A DNA stretch of 64,000 nucleotides, taken from contig JAJXZX010000008.1 of NCBI GenBank assembly GCA_021779835.1, forward strand, positions 62,001 to 126,000, in the 5' to 3' direction. Both the position numbers and the translations under genes were made by a program. Source of the stretch: Pseudomonadota bacterium. GTDB taxonomy: Bacteria; Pseudomonadota; Alphaproteobacteria; Rhodobacterales; Rhodobacteraceae. Below the pieces are notes generated by a model. The model was not told the origin of the DNA and did not search any database. It saw only the letters and a program-made list of their open reading frames with translations. The stretch's first letter is position 1, and every line of letters begins with the position of its first letter. Below, one piece after another: positions 36,462 through 44,989 of this stretch.

Positions 36462-39232
36462 CACAAAGCGACTCGTCTCCCCGCGCGGCAAATGCCGTGA
36501 ACGCACGCTTTCCCGCGTCGCCCTCGCAACGGCAAATGTGGTTTCTGGAACAGGTCATGCCAGGGACCCCCACTCAGAACGTTGCCCTGCGGTGGGAGTT
36601 GACCGGCGTCGTCTCGCAACTAGCGCTGGAGCGTGCGTTCCAACTTGTCATCGACCGGCACGAGATCCTTCGCACCCGCTTTGCCGAGGGAACCGACGGT
36701 GTTGTGCAAGAAGTCATGGGCGATGTGCCCTTCACGCTTGGCCACATCGATCTGCGCACGCTGCCGGTGTCAGAACACGCGGCGCGGATCGCGGCAATCG
36801 CCGATCAGAACGAGGCCGTCGCCTTCGATCTGACCAAGCCCTGCCTTCTTCGCGTCGTGCTGGTCCGCGTCGCGGCGGATCGCTGTGTGCTGTCCATTGT
36901 CGCGCATCACCTTGTGTTCGACGGCTATTCCATCGGTATCCTCGCGCAAGAAGTTGGCACCGCTGCTGCGGCAATCGAGGCTGGGTTGCCCCCCATGCTC
37001 CCGGATCTGCCGATCCAGTTTGGCGACTTCACGCTGTGGCAGCTCGACGATATTGCCAGCAGCGCGGGCGACGACGACACCGCCTATTGGTCAGCGCAGT
37101 TGAAGGGTGCGCCATACTTCGAGGTCGAAACCGACAAGCCGCGCCCCGCGCATCAGTCGGTGCGTATTGATCGCGTCAGCCACGACCTGCCACGCGATTT
37201 CGGCCTGCGCCTCGGCCGAGCCGCCAGCGCCCAAGGGGTCTCATCGTTCACATTCGCCGCAGCGACGGTCAGCGCCGCCCTGCACCGCGTCTCTGGCGCG
37301 ACAGAGGTGCTGCTGACCACGCCAATCTCGGGTCGCGTCGAAACCGATCTGGAGCGCGTCATCGGGCCGATCATCAATCAGCAAGTCCTGCGGTTTCAAA
37401 CGCCGCCCACCTTGGATTTTACCACCCACCTGACGCAAACCCGCGCGGTGATCGAAGGCGCCATCGCGCATCAAAACGTGCCGTTCAGCAAGCTGGTGGA
37501 ACTGGTCAATCCGGTGCGTGACACTTCGCGCGCGCCGTTGACCGCCGTTTGCTTCAACATGCTCGAGGTGTTTTTCAAGAAAACCCGCTTCGGCCCGTTT
37601 GAGATGATCTCGCTGCCAACCTACACACCGGCGGCGTTGCAAGACCTGAATATTATCATCGTCAGCCGCGAATCCGGCTGGCGCTTAACGGTCGAATATT
37701 GCCCCGATCTGTTTGTCCGGGACACCGCCGACGGCCTTCTGAAGTCCATCGTCGCCAGCTTCGATCACACGATGGCCGCGCCAGAAACCGTTTTGTCCGC
37801 GCTTCCCCTCGATCCACGCCTCGCCGCCCGCCAGAACGACGACACCCGCCACCAGAAGCGTCTGGAAGAGGCCCTGACCGCGCACCCCGAAGTCTCTGCG
37901 GCCGCCGCGATTGCGGACCAGGACGGGACGTACGCCTACGTCAGCCCGCGCGTTGAAAGCCAAACCCCGTTAGAGCAACTGCCCGCCGACCTTGCGCGCT
38001 ACCTCGCCTTGCGCCTAAGGCCCGAAGAGTGCCCGCGTGGGATCAGCATCCTTTTGACCCTGCCGCGCGCGCCCTCGGGCGACGTGGACTATGCACGCCT
38101 GCCACGCGCCAAACCGGCGACGCCAGCAGCGCCACTCACCCCAACCCAGGCGTTGGCGCCGGTCAGTGTCGAATTCCGTCTGGCCGCGATCTGGTCGGAA
38201 ATGCTGTCAATCGCCACGCCACCACATGACAAAAGCTTTTTTGAACTTGGCGGCCACTCGCTGCTGGCGGTGCGTCTGATGGCCCGTATCCGCAAAGAGT
38301 TCGGCGCGGCCCTGGGTGTCGCGACGATATACGAAAATGTTACAATTCAACAGCTTGCAGCAAAGATTGAAAGTAAACTCTCAACATCGGACGAAACGAT
38401 GGAGAGCGACTGGCGCATCGAACCCTTGCAGACCGAGGGGACCGCGCAACGGATTATTGCCGTCAATGATGTGGCGATCATGGTCTCGGCTCTGTCGCAT
38501 ATGAAAGACACTCACCCGGCTACCTGCGTCCGTCTGTTCGATGGTACGCGTGGCATCGACCAAACCGAGCGGACGTTCGATGAAATCGCCGCCGAATACG
38601 CCAAGGTCGTGCGCAAGGTGCAACCACACGGCCCCTACGTCCTGTTCGGCGTCTGCGTTCATGGCAACATCGCCATCGAGACCGCGCGCCAGTTGCAAAA
38701 CCAAGGGGAAGAGATCAAGGCGGTGATCCTGAAAGACGTGTGGGAGCCCGGCTTTGCCGGCCGGATGAAGGCCGACACCACCATGCGCTGGAAAGAGCGG
38801 GGCTATGCGCTGCGCAATCGCTTCCGCATGGTGCGAAACGGCACGCTATCCTTCACCGCGCTTCTGGGCAGCTACCGCCTGATCCGCGAAAGCGGGCTGA
38901 TGCAGCTTCTGGTCAAGATGGGGCTGATCGACCGCGTCCGCGCCACGGATCTGGAGCCTGAACAGGAACGTTTCGTCTCCTACATCTCTCGCGCGCGCAA
39001 CAAGTCGCGGCCTGCGCCGCTGAACCTGCCCGTTCTGCACATCATCACCTCCATCACCCCACGCGGGCGTTGGTTCCCCAGGTCTGTCGGGTGGGAAGAT
39101 GTAGTGACCGGTCCGTTGAAAACCGTGCAGATCGAGGACGTGCTGGTGCATCGCGCGCCCCACGTCGGCACTGACGAACTGGCGCACGAGATTGATACCT
39201 TTCTTGCCGAACGCGACGCGGCGGTGGGCTAA
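36458..39232 (+). CDS. terminal NRPS: C-(adenylation remnant)-T-TE
   Basis: The 924-residue protein has a condensation domain (15-445; H150-H151-LVF-D155-G), then only the C-terminal subdomain of an adenylation domain (about 465-550), a carrier (Ser601 in GGHS) and a thioesterase (about 655-924). The adenylation core (A1-A7) is missing, and the catalytic A10 lysine is replaced: PSG-D542 where PxGK is expected. The thioesterase nucleophile is Cys733 in G-V-C-V-H-G, with Asp760 and His902 as likely partners. The carrier must be charged in trans or act only as a transfer site. The ATG overlaps the upstream stop, so the two proteins are coupled and probably work as one line. Confidence 0.92.
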   Translation: MTQSDSSPRAANAVNARFPASPSQRQMWFLEQVMPGTPTQNVALRWELTGVVSQLALERAFQLVIDRHEILRTRFAEGTDGVVQEVMGDVPFTLGHIDLRTLPVSEHAARIAAIADQNEAVAFDLTKPCLLRVVLVRVAADRCVLSIVAHHLVFDGYSIGILAQEVGTAAAAIEAGLPPMLPDLPIQFGDFTLWQLDDIASSAGDDDTAYWSAQLKGAPYFEVETDKPRPAHQSVRIDRVSHDLPRDFGLRLGRAASAQGVSSFTFAAATVSAALHRVSGATEVLLTTPISGRVETDLERVIGPIINQQVLRFQTPPTLDFTTHLTQTRAVIEGAIAHQNVPFSKLVELVNPVRDTSRAPLTAVCFNMLEVFFKKTRFGPFEMISLPTYTPAALQDLNIIIVSRESGWRLTVEYCPDLFVRDTADGLLKSIVASFDHTMAAPETVLSALPLDPRLAARQNDDTRHQKRLEEALTAHPEVSAAAAIADQDGTYAYVSPRVESQTPLEQLPADLARYLALRLRPEECPRGISILLTLPRAPSGDVDYARLPRAKPATPAAPLTPTQALAPVSVEFRLAAIWSEMLSIATPPHDKSFFELGGHSLLAVRLMARIRKEFGAALGVATIYENVTIQQLAAKIESKLSTSDETMESDWRIEPLQTEGTAQRIIAVNDVAIMVSALSHMKDTHPATCVRLFDGTRGIDQTERTFDEIAAEYAKVVRKVQPHGPYVLFGVCVHGNIAIETARQLQNQGEEIKAVILKDVWEPGFAGRMKADTTMRWKERGYALRNRFRMVRNGTLSFTALLGSYRLIRESGLMQLLVKMGLIDRVRATDLEPEQERFVSYISRARNKSRPAPLNLPVLHIITSITPRGRWFPRSVGWEDVVTGPLKTVQIEDVLVHRAPHVGTDELAHEIDTFLAERDAAVG

Positions 39233-39900
39233 CCGGGCAACGGCATCTGGCCCTCACGCAGGGTCAGCCGCACCTCTTCCCCGCCCGACCGCAGCGCCAC
39301 CGCACCCGCCATTCCCGCGCCGAGGGGAAGGTCAATCAGCGTCCAATCCGCGGCGGCGTCGCCCGCGATCCGGGTCAGGCGCGCGGCGTCATTGGCAAGC
39401 AATGTGACGTCGAAACTATCCAAAGGGCGCATCAAGCCGTCGCCGGTCGCTTTGACAAAGGCCTCTTTGCGCGTCCAGCACCGGAAAAACGCATCGCGCC
39501 AAGCCTCGGCGGCCAACCCGTTCAGCGCCTGATGCTCGGCCGGGGAAAAGAACCGCTCTGCCACGTCGGTTTCCACTGGCCGATGCGCTTCGATGTCAAC
39601 GCCGATCGCAGCCGTTCGACACACCCCAAGCGCCACCCAGTCGCCAGAGTGGCTAAGGTTGAAAAACGGCCCGCCCGCCATCGCGGGCTTACCGCCCTCC
39701 ACCGGTCCGATCTCAATCGCCGCGGCAGGGAGGTTGACGTAGCGCGCCAAAACTGCCCGCAGGCGTGCGTGAATGGCGCGGTAGTCGCGGGCAAGGTGCG
39801 CGAAGGCAAACCGCGCCGCCCGCGCCTGCTCTGCCGCAGACAGGGCCGCCTCATCGCCCGCGAGCTCCCGCCGCCACAGCCATAGGTCAACTGTGATCAT
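39229..39900 (-). CDS. 4'-phosphopantetheinyl transferase, Sfp type
   Basis: The 223-residue protein has the Mg/CoA motif G-V-D102-I-E104 and the W142-x-x-K145-E146-A-x-x-K150 motif of Sfp-class transferases. It converts the apo-carrier domains of the neighbouring synthetases to the active form. Its 3' end is convergent with the NRPS stop and shares bases with it. Its own ATG overlaps the stop of the glycosyltransferase gene, so it is expressed with the polysaccharide genes rather than the synthetase genes. Confidence 0.93.
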   Translation of the reverse strand: MITVDLWLWRRELAGDEAALSAAEQARAARFAFAHLARDYRAIHARLRAVLARYVNLPAAAIEIGPVEGGKPAMAGGPFFNLSHSGDWVALGVCRTAAIGVDIEAHRPVETDVAERFFSPAEHQALNGLAAEAWRDAFFRCWTRKEAFVKATGDGLMRPLDSFDVTLLANDAARLTRIAGDAAADWTLIDLPLGAGMAGAVALRSGGEEVRLTLREGQMPLPG

Positions 39901-41054
39901 CCGGCGCCGCCCGGCGTCGCCAGCGTCACCCCAAGCCGTGACAGCGCGCCAACGATGCCGCGCTGAAACGCAGCCTCGTCAAACTGCTGCGCGTGGGCCA
40001 CCAGCCCGACAGGCCCCAGCCGGTCCAGCCCAGCGCCCTCAAACCGCTCCACCGCGTCGATAATGCCGTCAACGCTCTGCTCACGAAACAAAAGGCCGGT
40101 CTCGCCATCGACCACCGTATCCAGCGCCCCGCCGCGCCCGTAGGCGATCACCGGGCGCCCCGAGGCCATCACTTCGACCGGCACAATCCCGAAATCCTCC
40201 TCGCCCGGAAAGATCAGCGCCTTGCAGCGCGCCATATGGTCCTTCAGCACGTCAAACGGCACCTGCCCCAGAAACCGCACATTCGCCCCAGCCGCCGCGG
40301 CCAGCTTGGCGGCCGTCTTTTGCGGCCCGCCAATGACCACCAATGGTTTGCCCATGCGGGAGAAGGCCTCCACCGCCAGATCGGGCCGCTTGTAGGGCGC
40401 AAGCTCGCCTGCCCACAAATAGAAATCGCGCAATTCGCCCGCCGGAACCGGGGTGAAATCCCTGACGGCGACCGGGGGATGCACCACCTCGGCGTCACGC
40501 CGCCAGTATTTCTTGATCCGCGCGGCGACGTGGCTGGAATTGGCCGCGAAACCATCGACCCTTGCCGCACTGGTCACATCCCACCCTCGCAAACGATGCG
40601 CAACGTGCGGCATCAGCGCCCGCGTCACAGCGCCCGCACCGGCGTGATACACGGCATATTGGTCCCACAGATACCGCATGGGCGAATGGCAATAGCACAG
40701 GTGCGGCGCATCCGGCGGCGCGATCACGCCCTTGGCTGGCCCCGCCTCGCTGGAGATCACAAGGTCATAGCCGGTCAGATCAATCTGTTCCAAAGCGCGC
40801 GGCATCAGGGGAAGGTATTTCTGGTATAGCCTGTCTGCAAAGGGCATCCGCCCCACGAAACTGGTCTGTATGCAGTGCGCGTTGATCAGCGGGCTGACCC
40901 GCCCCGGCACATGCACATGGGTAAAGATATCCGCCTCGGGGAACATCCGACACAGAGCCTCAAGCACCTTTTCCCCGCCGCGCATCCCCACCAGCCAATA
41001 GTGGATCAGCGCGACGCGTCGGCCATCCGCGCGCCCGTCAGGCAGAGTAGTCAT
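39897..41054 (-). CDS. family 4 glycosyltransferase
   Basis: The 385-residue protein is a GT-B enzyme. The N-terminal half has LIHYWLVGMRGGEKVLEAL, and the C-terminal donor site has WAGELAPYKRPDLAVEAF, then FPGEEDFGIVPVEVMASGRPVIAYGRGGALDTV, the EX7E motif. It adds a sugar to the lipid-linked repeat unit. The start lies within the last codons of the tyrosine kinase gene; ATGs at 41060 and 41066 are alternatives. Its end overlaps the phosphopantetheinyl transferase start by four bases. Confidence 0.9.
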   Translation of the reverse strand: MTTLPDGRADGRRVALIHYWLVGMRGGEKVLEALCRMFPEADIFTHVHVPGRVSPLINAHCIQTSFVGRMPFADRLYQKYLPLMPRALEQIDLTGYDLVISSEAGPAKGVIAPPDAPHLCYCHSPMRYLWDQYAVYHAGAGAVTRALMPHVAHRLRGWDVTSAARVDGFAANSSHVAARIKKYWRRDAEVVHPPVAVRDFTPVPAGELRDFYLWAGELAPYKRPDLAVEAFSRMGKPLVVIGGPQKTAAKLAAAAGANVRFLGQVPFDVLKDHMARCKALIFPGEEDFGIVPVEVMASGRPVIAYGRGGALDTVVDGETGLLFREQSVDGIIDAVERFEGAGLDRLGPVGLVAHAQQFDEAAFQRGIVGALSRLGVTLATPGGAG

Positions 41055-43227
41055 AGGCATCGGCATAAAGCTCGCCGCGCGACTTGGGATCGACCAGCGT
41101 CATCACCACACCGTCCAGCGACACCCCCGCCTCGGCCAGTTGCGAGATCCCCTTCAGCACGGCATCGCGTGCGGTGGAATGCCAGCGCACAAGGAAATAC
41201 CGCTCGTCCACCACTTGCGCGAGGATCAGCGCATCAGACACCGCCAATAGTGCGGGCGCGTCGATCAACACCAGATCATAGCGCGATTTCAGCGCGTCGA
41301 TCATCGGCTGAAGCCAAGAGATCGACAATTCGTCGGCTGCATCCGGCCGCCGCGTATTCGCGGCAAGAATGTCAAAGCTCAGCTTCGGGTCGCTGTGGAT
41401 CGCATCGCTCAGCGCGCATTTGTTGAAGATGAAGTCGGCCAGATCATACTGCCGGTTCACCGGAAAAGTCTGGCTGAGGGTCGTGCGTCGCAGGTCGCAA
41501 TCCACCACGATGACCGATCGGCCCGCCAGCGCCGCCATTTGTGCCAGCGCAAGGGTTGTCGTGGTCTTGCTCTCTCCCGGCACCGACGACATGAAGATCA
41601 CCGACCGCGCTTTCACCTTGGTATCGCGCGCCAAAATCGCGGTGCGCAGATGCCGGATCCTCTCGGCATAAAGCCCATAGGGCCGCACCGACAACTCGGT
41701 CAGCGCCTCCAAGGGCGTGGTCCAGCTTTCCTGCGGGATCGACGCGATCAGCGGCAAGCCGGTGTCAGACTCAATCTCACTCGCCAATTTGAAGGTGGTC
41801 TGCGCCATCTCTTTAAAGAAGACGGCGCCCAGCCCAAGGGCCAGCCCGCTTAACGCACCAATAAAGGTCATCAGCATCTTGCGCGGCGTCGCGGGCAGGC
41901 TTGATTGCGTCGCCCTTGCGATCAGAACGGAATCCGGCTGCTGCATCTGTTCTTCGGTTCGGGTATTGTTCAGCCGCGTCAGCGCGTCGTTATAGGCACT
42001 TTGCGCCGATGACGCGACACGCTCTAGCTGGCGCAAGTCGATGGTGCTGCGCGACAGCGTGACCACACGCTTTTCCATATCGGCAATGCTGGCCATCATG
42101 GTCTGCTCGCGCAACTGCGCGGTGGCAAGCGCACTTTTGCGTTGCTCGACCAGCTTTTGAACTTCTTGCGTGATGTCGCCCTGAATACCCTTCATCTCGC
42201 CTGCAAGCCTCACCCGCTCGGGATGCGTCGGGCCATAATTCGCGGCCCAAATCGCATCCTGGCGTTGCAGTGCCTGAAGGCTGGTGTTCAACGCATCCAG
42301 CGCGGGCGATGACACGATATCGCCCACCGCCGTAATCCCGCCTTTGGCGATCACATTCTGCAAACGGTTGTAGCTTGCCTCGGCGGCAATCCGGTCGGCG
42401 CGCGCTAACACCAGCTGGTTGTTCAGTTCGCCCAACTGCTGCGTTGCCGCGTCCAGCGAGCCGCCGTCGGTGATCAGGTTCTCGGCACGGAACTTGTCCA
42501 CCTGCTTTTCCGCCGTCTCGACGTCCACCTTCAACTGATCGACGCGGCGTTGCAGCCATTGTGTGGCATCCCCGGCGGTCAGCCGGCGCCCGTTGACCTG
42601 CCCTTCGATATAGGCCTGCGCCATCGCATTGGCGATCAAGGGCGCCAGCACGCGATCCTTGTTCAGGATCTGGATGTCCAGCACGTTTGACTGATCCTCG
42701 CGCTTGACGGTCAGGCTTTTGGTGATCGCATCGACCAGCCGTTCTTTCTTCAACTGCTCGGGCGTCATGCTGGTGTCCGAGCTTGCGGACTTGCTGGCGA
42801 ACACCCCCATGATGCGCCCGATGATCGAGGGCGGTTGCAAGGCGGGGTCCATAGAGTCAAGCCGAGCCATCCCGATCAGATCAATCGCCTGCTCGATCAG
42901 CACGTTCGACGTCAGCACCGAGACCTCGGAATTCACCACCTGATCGGTCACCGCCAAATCCGGCACCACCTGTTGCGAATTGCTCATCTGCGGTTTGCGG
43001 GCCTCTAGCATGACCTTGGCCAAGCCTTCAAAACGCGGGGTCATCATGCTGACGATCAGATAGGTCAGCACCGCGCCCACTAGCATGGCGCCCAGCACAA
43101 TGCGACGGCGCGCCCAAAAGACCCGCGCCAGTTCACGCGGATCGACGCGGTCCTGCGCACCCGAGGGATCGGGCCGCCGCCGCAACACGCCGGTCGCAGC
43201 CTGAAAGGGCAGAAGTCTGCTGTTCAT
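41038..43227 (-). CDS. polysaccharide co-polymerase and tyrosine autokinase (Wzc/ExoP type)
   Basis: The 729-residue protein has an N-terminal Wzz domain with membrane helices near residues 45-65 and about 420-440, a long coiled-coil periplasmic part, and a C-terminal BY-kinase domain: Walker A VPGESKT (549-555), Walker A' DCDLRR (576-581) and Walker B LVLIDAPA (653-660). The tail ends in three tyrosines (721, 725, 727), fewer than the usual cluster. It controls chain length and export of the polysaccharide. I chose the ATG at 43227; ATGs at 43263 and 43269 are possible. No Wza or Wzb is in the window. Confidence 0.92.
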   Translation of the reverse strand: MNSRLLPFQAATGVLRRRPDPSGAQDRVDPRELARVFWARRRIVLGAMLVGAVLTYLIVSMMTPRFEGLAKVMLEARKPQMSNSQQVVPDLAVTDQVVNSEVSVLTSNVLIEQAIDLIGMARLDSMDPALQPPSIIGRIMGVFASKSASSDTSMTPEQLKKERLVDAITKSLTVKREDQSNVLDIQILNKDRVLAPLIANAMAQAYIEGQVNGRRLTAGDATQWLQRRVDQLKVDVETAEKQVDKFRAENLITDGGSLDAATQQLGELNNQLVLARADRIAAEASYNRLQNVIAKGGITAVGDIVSSPALDALNTSLQALQRQDAIWAANYGPTHPERVRLAGEMKGIQGDITQEVQKLVEQRKSALATAQLREQTMMASIADMEKRVVTLSRSTIDLRQLERVASSAQSAYNDALTRLNNTRTEEQMQQPDSVLIARATQSSLPATPRKMLMTFIGALSGLALGLGAVFFKEMAQTTFKLASEIESDTGLPLIASIPQESWTTPLEALTELSVRPYGLYAERIRHLRTAILARDTKVKARSVIFMSSVPGESKTTTTLALAQMAALAGRSVIVVDCDLRRTTLSQTFPVNRQYDLADFIFNKCALSDAIHSDPKLSFDILAANTRRPDAADELSISWLQPMIDALKSRYDLVLIDAPALLAVSDALILAQVVDERYFLVRWHSTARDAVLKGISQLAEAGVSLDGVVMTLVDPKSRGELYADAYDYSA

Positions 43228-43519
43228 TCTGTCCTGCTCACTCGCGCCACGCCATTTTTCCATCGTCATCCGTCTTGGCAGGCCAGCGCCTATCGTGGGC
43301 GCGTGTCCAACGCAAACAAGCCCCCTGGCGTCAATGCCAAGCACCGAGAGGCCCATTACCGGGGTTAAATCCGCGTAAAGCTTTCCTTAACTCATCTTCC
43401 CCCGGAACCAGTCCCCGCGTCAAATTATGGCCACATTTGCCGCTGCAAGCGGCGCGTTTGGGATCAATGCCGCGGATGCTGCCCTATTGACGCTAAGCGC
43501 GAAACCATCGGCGCCTAGG

Positions 43520-44908
43520 TCAGGCTAACTGCGATTCTAAAGCGGCCCCGCGCGACAGGCCGGCGGCCATTCCGGCCAGCGCAAAAAAGAACAAGCCAAG
43601 ATCAGGCGTCGGCGCGGTCAACATGGCCGAGATGAACATCGCCAGACACCCCGCCTTCAGCCCCTCGATCACCGGTTTGCGCGCATCGCCGTCGGGCGGC
43701 AGCGGCAACTGGGCCACCTTGGCCAGAAAACCCAGAAACAGCGCGGTGCCGATCACCCCGATACTGCCCAGACAGGCCAAAAGCCAGTTCGACGCCCGCA
43801 TACTGCCCAGCCCAGCCCCCATGAACCCGGTATCAAGGAAGTTTTGGAACGCATGCACGTTCCAGTTCATCCGCTCGATCCCCGACGCGGTGGACAGCTT
43901 GTTGAACAGGGCGCGGTCGATATAGGCGGTGAAGGGCTGCACCATCGCGTAGGCGCCACCCAGAACCAACGCGACGAACCACACGCCGATCGCCGACCAG
44001 ACGAACAACGACAGATTGCGCCGCCCTACCGGGCGCCCCACCGACCCGCCCACCGACAACAGCGCAAGGCTGATCAGGACCCCGATCATGCCAACGTAGG
44101 CCGAGGAAGAGGTCGAGCGCAAAAGCACGATCGTCGTCATCGCCAAGGCCCAGTTCGTCCGCCGCGACGGCCCCGCAACGATCCAGTATTTCAGCCAGAA
44201 CCCGAACAGTCCCAGTGTGAAGTAGCCAAACGACGAGGCCTCGGAAAACCCGCCGATCATCCGGCGCAGCCCCGCCATCGCCCCTTCCGACAGGATCGCG
44301 TAATTCGCGGTGCGGATCGGCTCCATCAGGATCGTCAGGCCCGTGGCCCCGGTCAACACATCCAGCCAGCCCAGCACCACATGCACGCCGGTCGCCACGC
44401 TCACCGCAACCAACACCGTTTCGGCGACAGGGCGGTCGCGCAGCACCGTCGCTAACACGAAAAAAACCAACGCATCCAGAAGGATACGGAACAACTGGGT
44501 CAGGTTTCCGGTCGTCGGGTGCAGCGTGATCGAGATGATGCCCACCTGATTATTGCTGCGTGCCAGCCCGAACACATCGGTCATCCCGGCGAAAATGCGC
44601 GGCAACAGAACCGCCGCCAAGATGCAAAACAGCGTCAGCAGCAACAACACGAACCCCGGCAGCCCGGGCCGCATGGAGCCCAAAAGACGCGGCACCGCGT
44701 CCCTCTCCAACAGCAGCGCGCCCAGCATCGCCACGGTTGCAAGGTCCATCACCATGATCGACGCGCCACCCGCCGCAGGCAGGTTGAACGCAGCCGCGAC
44801 GCCAAAAGGCATCGTCGCCAAAAAGACCCCGAGGCCGCTATACGGGCCTTTCACGAAAAGCGCGATCACGAGCAGCAGCGCCAAAAGCGTGCTTGGAACA
44901 ACTTGCAT
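43520..44908 (-). CDS. O-antigen ligase/polymerase family membrane protein
   Basis: The 462-residue protein has about ten to twelve hydrophobic segments and a large periplasmic loop near the middle-to-end, with VQPFTAYIDRALFNKLSTASGIERMNWNVH in it, as in Wzy/ExoQ polymerases and O-antigen ligases. It probably joins repeat units in the periplasm. The 292 bases before the tyrosine kinase gene (43228-43519) show no gene, so the two may have separate promoters. Polymerase and ligase cannot be told apart by eye. Confidence 0.85.
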   Translation of the reverse strand: MQVVPSTLLALLLVIALFVKGPYSGLGVFLATMPFGVAAAFNLPAAGGASIMVMDLATVAMLGALLLERDAVPRLLGSMRPGLPGFVLLLLTLFCILAAVLLPRIFAGMTDVFGLARSNNQVGIISITLHPTTGNLTQLFRILLDALVFFVLATVLRDRPVAETVLVAVSVATGVHVVLGWLDVLTGATGLTILMEPIRTANYAILSEGAMAGLRRMIGGFSEASSFGYFTLGLFGFWLKYWIVAGPSRRTNWALAMTTIVLLRSTSSSAYVGMIGVLISLALLSVGGSVGRPVGRRNLSLFVWSAIGVWFVALVLGGAYAMVQPFTAYIDRALFNKLSTASGIERMNWNVHAFQNFLDTGFMGAGLGSMRASNWLLACLGSIGVIGTALFLGFLAKVAQLPLPPDGDARKPVIEGLKAGCLAMFISAMLTAPTPDLGLFFFALAGMAAGLSRGAALESQLA

Positions 44909-44989
44909 TCAGGTCTCTTTCAGGCCCTTCTGACAGACGGCGATCAGGCGCGACCATAGCGACCCCGCGCAAGGAATGGGCAAGCCCAA

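Noticed and set aside
43228-43519. Gene or regulatory RNA in the gap before the tyrosine kinase
   Set aside because: No coding frame, stem-loop or convincing promoter was seen in these 292 bases.
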